The notes under the pieces are model-generated. The model had not been told where the DNA came from. It was given only the letters and a program-made list of their open reading frames with translations, and made no database searches. Shown one piece after another: positions 1-11,639 of a DNA stretch of 64,000 nucleotides. Source of the DNA: Lamellibrachia satsuma (taxonomy: Eukaryota > Annelida > Polychaeta > Sabellida > Siboglinidae); contig BSQZ01000130.1 of the NCBI GenBank assembly GCA_033239005.1, positions 218,501 through 282,500 of the forward strand, in the 5' to 3' direction. Every line of letters starts with the position of its first letter. Position 1 is the stretch's first letter. The position numbers were made by a program, and so were the translations under genes.

Positions 1-2396
1 GCATAACAAAAAACCGCCGACATGCCATCACATGAAATTGCTACCCTTAGGGCCACTGGCGGTTTTCGGAGCCACTTTTAGTTGTGCATGCGCAACGTGG
101 CCACTAGATAACTTCCGAGAACGGTTTCTTGTAGTTGGGTATGCTAGTGTGTGAAGCAATTTTAGGTATACATATGTTTGCAAAATAAAAGGTAGTCGGG
201 TAGGTAGGCAGAGAGGCAGGTAGACAGATAGGTAGGTAGGTAGGTAGACAGGCGAGTATATATAGGTTGTCAGGTAGGTAGATAGACATACATGCATGTA
301 TGTTTTACTAACATACACAACTATTGCAATACTTATCCTACACATATACGGTGTATAATAGCACTGGTCTGTAAATTTAAACAGTGTGCTCCACCAGTAA
401 AATATATATATATTAAAACACATGCCAGTTCCAGTTGCGCATGCGCAACGTGGCCACTACATGACTTCCTAGTGAGCAGAGTCTCCCAGGATAAAAAGGA
501 AAATGCCAGAATCTTCTAGAAGACATTTCAACCTTTATAATATACTACGAAATATTAATTTGCAAAGTCCTGATTGCACATATCGATCACTGTCGGCGAT
601 GCAGCAAGGAGAATGCATTGCCCTTGAAAGGGAAGTCTAGGATTTCGCAATGTGGGAGATGAAGGCCAAGGGGGGGACACGCTATCCGTGCTACCACGCC
701 TACCATGTAGTGGCAGGTTACATACGAACAAATAAAACAGTTAAGTCAGAGGCAATGGCAATTGCCCAATGCCCCTCCCCCTTAAATACGACACCGGAAC
801 TTAACCACTCTGTGATCCACGACATCGCCTCGTTCTTAGAAACCATTTTTAGACGCATCTGAACAGTTGCTATTTCCGGATATACGGCGCTATATAAATA
901 AAGGTTATTATTATATTATATTACATTATATTATATTGTGTTGTATTGTATTGTATTACATTACATTATAGTTTATTATAATCATGTCATAATTACCCGC
1001 ATACACAAAAATGCAGGTTGTTATTGTTACAACATTAATGTGGATGAGGCATCAAACGTAATTTCTTCATTTCACCTTCAATAATATACTAGGACATATT
1101 TAACTGTTACAAATAATATCATCGTCATTTGTAAAGTCCTGACTGCACACAGCAATCACTGTCGGCGATGCAGTAATGATAATGCACTGCCCTTGACAGG
1201 GGAGTCTAACAGTGGAGTATCTCGCAAAGTGAGAGGCCAAGAGGCGCACGCTTTAGCTTACCAATCTACCATGTAGTGGCGCAATAGCTTACATACGAAA
1301 AACGAAAAACGCAATAGGTTACATACGAGGGCAACTGCCCAATGTCCCGCCCCATTAAATGCGGCACTGGAGCTTAAAGACTCTGTGGTCCACGCCATCG
1401 CCTCGTTCTTAGATACCAGTACTCTTGAGTGCCGAATAAACGTATAGGCGAAATAGCAGTATAGGGTGGCAAATCGATCCAATTTAATAATAGTATAGTG
1501 CCGAATAACAGTATAGGGGGGCAAATTGTTCAAAACAAATAATAGTACAGTGCAAACAAATAACTAGTATATTTGTCTTTTTAGCGCCGAAGCAATTTTT
1601 TTTACTCGACGCGAAGCTAAGGCGTCCCTAGAAAACTACGCGGATCGCCTGTATTTTGTGTTATTTTTTGCCGAATATGTATAAACTTTGTGCTTATTCG
1701 TGTCACCGCAGATATAGTAACCGCATTTTATATCTGTAAAAAACCGGGGAATTGTCCATTTTAAATGGACATTAAAGTTTAATTGAATTGAATACGCAAG
1801 CCCGTTGGAGTTTCAGGGGAAACCGCCACCAGCCGGTTACGACCGGTTTGAGGCGCTGCGCAAGGCGGCCAATTACGGTCGGTTTATGCAATGATCAAGG
1901 CGTTTAAACTAATAATATACCATGTCGTGCTCCCGAGAACTAATGATTGTGATGGATTCATCTAATCATGGAATGCTAACGGTCTAGGATCCTCAGAAGC
2001 ACGGGATCCCGTTAAATTCACGACTGTCGTTAGAAAGGATGAAAGCCGTCAGAGGGAGCCACATACAAATCTAGTTGGGAGCAAGTGATTTTAGCGCGAG
2101 CAGTAAACCGCTCCGTGGATGATTGATTAGCGCTAGCTATAGGGAGTGAGAGGGATTGCTCTCCTAAAAAATTATGCCCTGCATAATTTGCCACGATTAG
2201 TATCGTGTATAGTGCCAAATAAGGTGCATAGAGGGCGGCATTTTTCATCAAATAAATACGCGTATAGGGACGCTTATTCGGCACTCGAGTAATTTTGGAC
2301 GTCTGTTATCGCCCAGTGCGTGTATCCGGTTGCGCATGCGGAACCACTCACTTCCCGAAATGGTATCTTCTAGGGGAAACATATGCGACCTATTGA
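1..2396. repeat. Tandem duplication, copy 1 (2.4 kb repeat unit)
   Basis: This block recurs almost base for base from 2397, so the two are direct tandem copies with a 2396-bp offset. The last 97 bp (2300-2396) have no counterpart at the end of copy 2. The unit contains no convincing gene; its short ORFs are partly simple-sequence translations of a GTAG-rich tract at 192-290. It holds an internal duplication (520-855 against 1075-1420), a LINE-like 3' tail with a TTATTATTATATTATATTAC tract (880-960), and an inverted pair of GAGTGCCGAATAA motifs near 1427 and 2275 that could bound a MITE. Function unknown. Confidence 0.9.
1427..2288. repeat. Possible MITE with GAGTGCCGAATAA inverted ends
   Basis: The motif GAGTGCCGAATAA occurs at about 1427 and in inverted form at about 2275, enclosing roughly 860 bp. 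Partial further copies (GTGCCGAATAACAGTATAGG near 1493 and a diverged one near 2210) sit just inside each end, as subterminal repeats do in non-autonomous DNA transposons. The same structure repeats in the second tandem copy (3851-4712). No transposase or target duplication was recognised, so the family is unknown. Confidence 0.35.
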
Positions 2397-4723
2397 GCAT
2401 AACAAAAAACCGCCGACATGCCATCACATGAAATTGCTACCCTTAGGGCCACTGGCGGTTTTCGGAGCCACTTTTAGTTGTGCATGCGCAACGTGGCCAC
2501 TAGATAACTTCCGAGAACGGTTTCTTGTAGTTGGGTATGCTAGTGTGTGAAGCAATTTTAGGTATACATATGTTTGCAAAATAAAAGGTAGTCGGGTAGG
2601 TAGGCAGAGAGGCAGGTAGACAGATAGGTAGGTAGGTAGGTAGACAGGCGAGTATATATAGGTTGTCAGGTAGGTAGATAGACATACATGCATGTATGTT
2701 TTACTAACATACACAACTATTGCAATACTTATCCTACACATATACGGTGTATAATAGCACTGGTCTGTAAATTTAAACAGTGTGCTCCACCAGTAAAATA
2801 TATATATATTAAAACACATGCCAGTTCCAGTTGCGCATGCGCAACGTGGCCACTACATGACTTCCTAGTGAGCAGAGTCTCCCAGGATAAAAGGAAAATG
2901 CCAGAATCTTCTAGAAGACATTTCAACCTTTATAATATACTACGAAATATTAATTTGCAAAGTCCTGATTGCACATATCGATCACTGTCGGCGATGCAGC
3001 AAGGAGAATGCATTGCCCTTGAAAGGGAAGTCTAGGATTTCGCAATGTGGGAGATGAAGGCCAAGGGGGGGACACGCTATCCGTGCTACCACGCCTACCA
3101 TGTAGTGGCAGGTTACATACGAACAAATAAAACAGTTAAGTCAGAGGCAATGGCAATTGCCCAATGCCCCTCCCCCTTAAATACGACACCGGAACTTAAC
3201 CACTCTGTGATCCACGACATCGCCTCGTTCTTAGAAACCATTTTTAGACGCATCTGAACAGTTGCTATTTCCGGATATACGGCGCTATATAAATAAAGGT
3301 TATTATTATATTATATTACATTATATTATATTGTGTTGTATTGTATTGTATTACATTACATTATAGTTTATTATAATCATGTCATAATTACCCGCATACA
3401 CAAAAATGCAGGTTGTTATTGTTACAACATTAATGTGGATGAGGCATCAAACGTAATTTCTTCATTTCACCTTCAATAATATACTAGGACATATTTAACT
3501 GTTACAAATATACTAGGACATATTTAACTGTTACAAATAATATCATCGTCATTTGTAAAGTCCTGACTGCACATAGCAATCACTGTCGGCGATGCAGTAA
3601 TGATAATGCACTGCCCTTGACAGGGGAGTCTAACAGTGGAGTATCTCGCAAAGTGAGAGGCCAAGAGGCGCACGCTTTAGCTTACCAATCTACCATGTAG
3701 TGGCGCAATAGCTTACATACGAAAAACGAAAAACGCAATAGGTTACATACGAGGGCAACTGCCCAATGTCCCGCCCCATTAAATGCGGCACTGGAGCTTA
3801 AAGACTCTGTGGTCCACGCCATCGCCTCGTTCTTAGATACCAGTACTCTTGAGTGCCGAATAAACGTATAGGCGAAATAGCAGTATAGGGTGGCAAATCG
3901 ATCCAATTTAATAATAGTATAGTGCCGAATAACAGTATAGGGGGGCAAATTGTTCAAAACAAATAATAGTACAGTGCAAACAAATAACTAGTATATTTGT
4001 CTTTTTAGCGCCGAAGCAATTTTTTTTACTCGACGCGAAGCTAAGGCGTCCCTAGAAAACTACGCGGATCGCCTGTATTTTGTGTTATTTTTTGCCGAAT
4101 ATGTATAAACTTTGTGCTTATTCGTGTCACCGCAGATATAGTAACCGCATTTTATATCTGTAAAAAACCGGGGAATTGTCCATTTTAAATGGACATTAAA
4201 GTTTAATTGAATTGAATACGCAAGCCCGTTGGAGTTTCAGGGGAAACCGCCACCAGCCGGTTACGACCGGTTTGAGGCGCTGCGCAAGGCGGCCAATTAC
4301 GGTCGGTTTATGCAATGATCAAGGCGTTTAAACTAATAATATACCATGTCGTGCTCCCGAGAACTAATGATTGTGATGGATTCATCTAATCATGGAATGC
4401 TAACGGTCTAGGATCCTCAGAAGCACGGGATCCCGTTAAATTCACGACTGTCGTTAGAAAGGATGAAAGCCGTCAGAGGGAGCCACATACAAATCTAGTT
4501 GGGAGCAAGTGATTTTAGCGCGAGCAGTAAACCGCTCCGTGGATGATTGATTAGCGCTAGCTATAGGGAGTGAGAGGGATTGCTCTCCTAAAAAATTATG
4601 CCCTGCATAATTTGCCACGATTAGTATCGTGTATAGTGCCAAATAAGGTGCATAGAGGGCGGCATTTTTCATCAAATAAATACGCGTATAGGGACGCTTA
4701 TTCGGCACTCGAGTAATTTTGGA
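2397..4723. repeat. Tandem duplication, copy 2 (2.4 kb repeat unit)
   Basis: Second direct copy of the unit at 1-2299. Differences seen are one base lost in the A-run near 2890, a few substitutions, and a 29-bp tandem duplication near 3480-3537 that shifts the offset from 2395 to 2424. Identity ends at about 4723, where copy 2 runs into unrelated sequence. Near identity of non-coding DNA implies a recent duplication or an assembly artefact; the 29-bp indel argues that the copies are physically distinct alleles or loci. Confidence 0.9.
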
Positions 4724-4759
4724 GACGAAGGAATGAGCGCGTTCCCCTAGCAATCAGCG

Positions 4760-5026
4760 ATGATACGATACCAGGCTGCTGGAAGAGGGCGCCAGCGTCG
4801 ACAACAATGACGCCAACAGCAACAACGCGACGAAGACTCAGTCCACCAAGGACACAACTTCCACTTCATCGGTGATTGTGCATTTAGAAATAACTACTGA
4901 GACTAGTGAAGCAAAACAAATAATACACGTTCAGTTAACAACTGCAGCTTCAAGACTGGTTCCGGTTTTCAATGACAGTTTGGTCCCAGAAGTGTTGCGT
5001 CTCTTACTACTGATATTTCACAAATG
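4760..5026 (+). other. Open stretch without start codon, possible exon or gene fragment
   Basis: An open frame of about 85 codons runs from just after a TGA near 4760 to a TGA at about 5026. It has no early ATG. The translation is rich in Asn, Ser and Thr (pattern NNDANSNNATKTQSTKD) and then hydrophobic toward the end. I do not recognise it. It could be a chance open frame or a decayed exon beginning near the CCAG at 4770-4773. Codon composition alone does not settle it. Confidence 0.2.
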
Positions 5027-6480
5027 AGCAATTTCCAGAAAAGCATTGTTACGACAAAGCGTGATAAGGCAGTGTTTGCATCTCCACTGCAGCTTAGTTG
5101 TGAGAATTGGTGATGAGTTTGAGCGCAGAAACAATACATATACAATCGTAGTGACGACGCAGACAGCAATGAAACGCTTAGCGTCCACTGCAGGGAGTTG
5201 TGTGCTAAACGGACCCAAACAATCTACAACAATGTACGCCCTCAACGCCCGTCGGTGCACAATCGCACACATGTTTTGAGTGCAACAAGAAGTTCGTTAC
5301 ACGAAGTAACACCAACACTTCCACAGTTCGATGAAGTAGTCCCCGTGCGAAGTCTTGTTTAAGGCATATATTGTAAATGCAGCGCCATATGGTTGTATAC
5401 AGCATAAACAACTCTGATGGGAGCCACTACTCGGAACTGAGCACCGCCAGATAATGTAAAACGTCGGCTGCGTCTGACGCAGCTTCATAAAACGAATATG
5501 ATGTAGAGCCGCTCACTTCCACACTGCTCCGACGAGGGGTCAACAACTCAGCAATATCGTCCGGTAAGTCTGCATCGTCGTTGTTTGTCAATGTTTTACC
5601 TAAAAGAAAAGTTTAAATCTTCCCCTTCCACGTAGTGTGCGGAGGAATATTTATGCCAAATGAGCGTTGGTGCTAAACTGCCGATGTTTCGTCGGCGTGA
5701 TGAAGATAAACCAAATACTAACTATATGCCTTAGAACACACAGTTGTCGCATTCCAGAAATCTGCTAACAAACGGAAGCGACACCACGCCCAGGCCGTTA
5801 CATGCGATCCGGTACAGCTGGCCTCGGACCTGGCAACTGCCAGCCCACAACAGCACTAATGGCGCCACATGGTGTGAAAACACTATCGGTTAGAGGGCGC
5901 CACAACATTCGTTGGCGTCGTGTATAAACTTCTGCACGTCCATGTACCTGATAGTGTGGTCATACTCACGCAGTGAGGCGGCATTAGTGCTGTCCACAGG
6001 CGAGACAATAACTAATTAATGCTTATTGAAACCGCGTTTTATATTTATTGTATATGTATTTTATCATGGGCAAACAAAATATACTGCAACAGCTGCTGGT
6101 TGTTTTACATCCACTGGAACATAATCTGTCGTACACACATACAATTATATATTAAAAGAAACAAAAGTCATGGATTGTGGCTTATGCACCCTAACAATTA
6201 CTAAAACATAAGCATTTGTAACTACAATAAAAAATGTCTCGCGACTGGTTTATCTGATGAACACACAACATGTTACTTTCATTGGCCGCGCCATACGTCA
6301 CTGGTACCGTAGTCTGGCAACATTCGCTCGCCAAATTAAACTATATTTGCATACACATAATCCTATACTTGACAATAGAACACGACTATGCATTTTGCGT
6401 CCAAACTAAAAATATTTAGCATAACATCCAATTTGATTGAGATTTGTGTTAGTTATGCGTATTATGGCACAACAAGTACG
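5027..6480. other. No recognisable feature
   Basis: Short overlapping ORFs on both strands (5018-5488) contradict each other and match no family I know. The rest is AT-rich sequence without tandem structure. Confidence 0.4.
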
Positions 6481-6796
6481 ATGATGATGTATTTTATTTA
6501 TAGCACATTACATTACATAACCATGTAAAATTGATGATGATGTATTTTATTTATAGCACATTACATTACATAAACATGTAAAAATGATGATGATGTATTT
6601 TATTTATAGCACATTACATTACATAAACATGTAAAAATGATGATGATGTATTTTATTTATAGCACATTACATTACATAAACATGTAAAAATGATGATGAT
6701 GTATTTTATTTATAGCACATTACATTACATAAACATGTAAAAATGATGATGATGTATTTTATTTATAGCACATTACATTACATAAACATGTAAAAA
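6481..6796. repeat. 53-bp tandem repeat, about six copies
   Basis: The segment TGTATTTTATTTATAGCACA recurs at 6488, 6541, 6594 and onward with exact 53-bp spacing. Later copies are identical; the first differs by a few bases (CCATGTAAAATT against ACATGTAAAAAT). Each copy is rich in TGATGA and ACATTACATTACAT. Homogeneity implies recent expansion. It lies directly downstream (in the LINE's sense) of the degraded LINE at 7020-8260 and could derive from that LINE's 3' tail. Confidence 0.9.
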
Positions 6797-7019
6797 TGCC
6801 ATAAAAAGGAGCACTAAAAGAAATTGCACAAGTGCAATCATCTTATTTCCATAGTGGACCTTGAGAACAAATGCACATAAGCGAGAAGAGTCGAGACAAA
6901 TGATATGAACATGAAAAAGACTGAATCAACTACTATTAAAACTGCAGACATACTAATATACAAATTCACTTTCATTGATTCCCGTCATTATATTCATTAA
7001 AATGGTCTTACATTCATTT

Positions 7020-8260
7020 TTAAACATTTATTTTGTCTGAATTGTTTCCACATTTACTGGAACTTCATTCCACAATTTAATTCCATTACATTTAAAAGAT
7101 TTACAACCTTTACCCTTGACATGAGGCACAGCGTAGGATGCATTACTTCCACGTGTGTCATAAATATGCTTGATTCTATTCATATCATACATGTAAATAG
7201 GAGCTGCATTATTAAAAAACATTACACTAAGAGCAAGATAGTCGACTCTTCCTTTTACATCTAGATAATTCGCTTTCTTAAAATCGCTACAACCTTTATG
7301 GCGCCTACAATAATTTTTGAGGAGATAACTAATTATCTTATTCTAGGCTGTCTGCAATTTATTATTGATTGCTGTGTCTATAAACTCCTGTACCACGCAT
7401 TGCAGGCATAATCACAATGTAGCTGGAATAACGCAGTACACAACATTATTATCTCCTTTATGCCAAAGAAAGCACCTTTCCTATTAAAAACATTAATTTA
7501 GCAGTTACATTCTTGACAACAGGTTTCCCATAGATGAACTAGTTACGTCCTCTAGCCAGCCAGTTAATGATGTTAATTCGAGATTAAGTTTCCTTTCAAT
7601 TTCTGTTGGGCATTTACCACTAACCAGCAAGGTAGAATCATTTACCACTAACCAGCAAGGTAGAATTATCTGCATATAAGAAAAGATCACAGTTTACACT
7701 TTGACCTATGTCACTGAAATAAATGATAAAAAGCAGAGGGCTTAAATGGACCCCTGTGGTACACCACATGTAACGTTACCCAGCTCAGAAAACCTCCCAT
7801 TTACATTAACTAGTTGTTTTCTCCCCGACAATCCATGATACTGCAGGCCTATCAGCACCTATGACTTTCAGTTGTGTTGCCAAGAAAGAGTAATCAACTG
7901 TATCGAAAACTTTTTAGAGGTCGATTAGTCTCATTCCTGCATACAGTCCATCGTTCATGTTGAATCCCAATCTGTCAGCGAGAAACGTCAAAGCGGTGTC
8001 AGTTGAATGATCAGCCCGAAAACCTGATTAGAAAGCATAAATCAGGCTATTCTGCCGTAGATATTCAAACATCTGATTATGGACAATTCTTTCTAGAATT
8101 TTTGACATAACAGGCAAAATTGAGACTGGTCGATAGTTACATTCACAAGTAAACAAAAGCAATTTGTAAGTTGGTTACAAATGAACTGGCAGCCAGTGTA
8201 AACGCTGCAACACGAGTTACTATGTTCGTATTTCCTTGTACGGGCAATGAGGCGAGCAGC
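7020..8260 (-). mobile_element. Degraded CR1/L2-like non-LTR retrotransposon, RT and 3' part
   Basis: Read on the minus strand, disrupted frames give typical reverse-transcriptase blocks: the region around 8040-8100 reads like 'ILERIVHNQMFEYLRQNSL', followed by a DSTD-type segment, a YAD box in which the second D has become N (about 7640-7690), and a C-terminal domain ending with a 'GIKLWNEVPVN' block (7028-7222). These are characteristic of CR1/L2-type LINEs. Stops and frameshifts are frequent and a small direct duplication (7610-7665) repeats part of the active-site region, so it is dead. No 5' endonuclease portion is present here. Confidence 0.8.
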
Positions 8261-8390
8261 ACAGTTCTGTATCTTTTATAAGAAAAGACAACTTACTTTC
8301 TTAAATAATAAATAATTTTTTTTACCTGCTACAACACCAATTGTACACTTTTTGAGACATTGGCCCGTGCATAGCCAAGCGTCAGTGTGA

Positions 8391-8558
<168 letters not shown>

Positions 8559-8599
8559 ACATGAAAAGAAGTTGCCACGTGACAGTTTTCAATAGGCAT

Positions 8600-9545
8600 A
8601 CGCATGCTGCACTAGTGTATATTATTCAAAGTCATATGATACGCATTGAATTATTTATTTGGAGCTATCAAAAATGCGTTGCACACTGATCTGCTACTGT
8701 CAGCAAGTGGTGCAACTACGGGAATTGTTGTAGCTTAAAATGTGATAGCCAGATTTGGGGGCTCATTTAGGCCCTACATTATATCAATTTCAATTCCACA
8801 CCAGCATTCCAAAATCCAGTTCCACTTAAAGAATACCAATTCCAATATACCAATTCCAATTATCGATGCCACATTGAAATACCAGTATGCGAACAGAGCA
8901 ACCATCCATACACATGTCCAATGCCAAAAATTATTATCGATTTTTAGAGCAGATTTATTTAAAATCTGCATTTTGTAGTAGGGCCTACATAATGGCAGAC
9001 AAATATGATTATTTGCAGCGAATAATTTGAGTAAAACATATATACGATGTAATTAAAAAAGTTATTGAAAACTAAAGTAATTAAAATTACTTTTGAAAAA
9101 AAAATTCTATTCGGGAATTGACAAATTAATTCCAATTGTAATTGACCCCAAGTCTGGGGACAGCTGTGATGCCATATTCGTAAAGAGTCTGCACCATTTA
9201 TTAAATTCTACCATGGTTTATCACGCAATTTAATTACCCTGGTCACTTGAGTTGAAATACTTAATACTAGTGGAATATACGCTTGGAGATCAGTCAGCAT
9301 CAACAAGGTCAAAGGAACGTTCTTATATGGCGCTGTACCCAGTCCGTGGGAGTGTTCAAAGTGCCTTACACTTCACACCCTGGCAGACCTGTTCATTCAA
9401 GGGCCACCTCGACTTCAATGGGAAACATTCAGCCACGCTGCGATTACTGAGCGAAGACAATATCCACAAATGTATGAAGCCAGCTACTTATTTACACCTG
9501 AATGAACTGAGACAAAGTGGGTTGAACGAAATTGCTAAAGTTTCT
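8600..9545. other. No gene; AATTCCAATTCC low-complexity tract
   Basis: 8780-8900 is dominated by degenerate CCAATTCCA-type repeats. A 111-codon ORF on the plus strand (9252-9587) has no recognisable domain and runs into a tRNA-like pseudogene, so I do not call it a gene. Confidence 0.4.
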
Positions 9546-9549
9546 AAAC

Positions 9550-9622
9550 GGCATCAAGAGGATTCGAACCTGGGTTCTGTCAATTGAGAATCCAACGTTT
9601 AAACCGCTACGCTACTGCGCCC
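9550..9622 (-). tRNA. tRNA-like pseudogene or SINE head
   Basis: On the minus strand the 73-bp segment starts GGGCGCAGTAGCGTAGCGG, which holds an A-box-like TAGCGTAGCGG, and later has the exact B-box GGTTCGAATCC. Length and box spacing fit a tRNA. The acceptor stem has three mismatches out of seven, so it is a pseudogene or the tRNA-derived head of a SINE rather than a working tRNA. I cannot assign an anticodon with confidence. Confidence 0.6.
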
Positions 9623-10339
9623 AATATGTATTCAAACCATTAATCCCAACAATGTGAATGCATTTCTATGAATATGCCAAGTGCTTGTAAAGTACTGGTA
9701 TGACGTCCCTTTACGTACAAGCTTTTGAAATGCGTTCATCCGTGAAGCTTACGCTACTACTATAATATTATGCGCATATCCAAACAACCACGCGGTGCTG
9801 ATCAAAATGAACTTCCATTGTATTGACTCTTCAACAGCAATAATATTATATTCCACATGTCAGGTATAACTAATGTATGAAGGATACATACGGAGACCCC
9901 CCGGTTATGTTAACGTTCATAACTGCGAAACTACCTAATGCTATGTAGTGGTATTCGCCCGTAGCCAGGGGGTAGGTGAGTCTTTCATGGCTAAGACGAC
10001 TGCGTAGCTAAATTACGTGTTTAATGCTATTAATAGCATTTCAATGCAGGGTTGCTCTTTGCCAATAGCATGATTCTATCGGAGAGCACATGAAAATGAA
10101 CGTATCTAGATATTTATCGAATTTGACTGGAGGATTGAAAGACGAAAATCACCAGATTAAAAACAATACAGTTGCGCAAAAAAGCATTCGGAAAGCGCCT
10201 GTTTGATTTATTTCCAGCAGTGTTACCTGGCGTTGACGCGAGAAAAGGCAACCACTGGGTAATGCCAGTGGCATTGAGTGACACAACTTCATGTCCAAAA
10301 AGTTATGTACGGCTGCCGATTACGAGAAGTTCTCCTACC
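9623..10339. other. No recognisable feature
   Basis: Non-repetitive sequence with only short ORFs, none with a recognisable domain. Confidence 0.4.
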
Positions 10340-10500
10340 TGCGATGGAACTGATGTGGACGTTTGACGTAGATCACGTAACTCGGAACAACCTTAGAAAA
10401 AACGGCTAGCGTTGTAAGCAAGTGTACCTAAATACAAACTACTATTGTCCAAAGTTACGTAATCTACGTCAAACGTCCGCATAAGTTCCTTCGCAATATC
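10340..10500. repeat. Foldback: 45-bp inverted repeat
   Basis: The segment around 10340-10385 containing GGACGTTTGACGTAGATCAC is repeated in inverted form at 10452-10497 (ATCTACGTCAAACGTCC), with about 70 bp between the arms. Both arms share flanking GGAACT and ACGTAAC blocks, so pairing extends over about 45 bp with few mismatches. It may be a miniature foldback transposon; no target duplication was recognised. Confidence 0.7.
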
Positions 10501-11639
10501 CGCCAGAAAATAAATGTATGTACGAAAATGCCTACAAAAGTTCAGCCCGATACATATGAAACTGACGGAGATGTGAAGGAACAGACATATTCACAAACTA
10601 CTATGCGGTGTAGACGTTGACAAGATAAGTCTGTCGTAGCTTCTACCAGGAAAAACTTGTGTAAATAGATAAGTCGACGGGTCTAGGTATTTGGTTTGTG
10701 AAGTAAATGGTTCAGTAACCAGACAAACATCTAGTGCGAGCGACACAAGCCAAACTGTTTCCAGTACATTGTCGTGGAAGTTGATCGGTCCAAAGAACAC
10801 TACAACTTTTGTTTGCAACGTACAGCTAAATTTGAAGCGGTGAGGTTACCTGCGTCCATTCATTCTGTTGTGACTTCCCATTGGACTTAGCTAGGTGAAA
10901 ATAAGTAATGACAAAAAAACATTAGTGAAACTTGCTTGCTTACATACAACACATGATAGAAAAGAACCCTGACCCACCCGAAAGACATATGGTTATGAAC
11001 AACTTCGAACTGTTACACCAGGTGCTACCCCGGGATCAGACTTGACAGCCATGCGCTTTGTCCTGCAGCTGTAGAACTGCCAGGCTACACCGAGTTGGTC
11101 GTTATTTTTAGCACCAGCTATATGAGCTGCACAAAGTTGAACACAACAGTAAAATAACGTGTGTCGCTGAAAAGACACTGGTACTGAAGCGTGACACTGT
11201 CGCCTTCGTGTGGTGTCGATATAGGTCGGTGACTCACGAGCAGATATAGGGGACGAACCCCGGATTGTCTCCACTAAAGTTGATATTATTTCTTGATAAC
11301 TATTATTTCTTTAAAAAAACGATGACCTCTATATTGTTTTCAAAACACAACGAAGTATATTTAGACTCGTGGTCGACTCTCATAAAATGTGCTCCACTTT
11401 CCAAAATACAATTATTTTCAAACGTGCATGCGAAATCCATGTATACTCTGCCCATATCAGATATGTGTCAATTGCATTAACACAACCGTTTGGCATTTTG
11501 CTCCACTCATTTGGAACATATATCAGCACCTTTTAGGTTACTCGTTTAGTACCCTTTAGATACATGTTGCTTAGAACGCCTAGCGGCGGTTCCATTTGTT
11601 TAATGGAGGAGTACGTGGGAAATGTAATGTTAACTACCA
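10501..11639. other. No recognisable feature
   Basis: Short ORFs (for example 10993-11274 minus) show no domain I recognise. The sequence leads into the satellite without a clear boundary element. Confidence 0.4.

Noticed and set aside
28..423. 131-codon minus-strand ORF, repeated at 2424-2819
   Set aside because: Most of it translates a GTAG-rich tandem tract (runs of Y, L, P and T), and the identical copy comes from the tandem duplication rather than from selection.
9550..9622. Functional tRNA gene
   Set aside because: Three mismatches in the acceptor stem and an unclear anticodon loop; called as a tRNA-derived pseudogene or SINE head instead.
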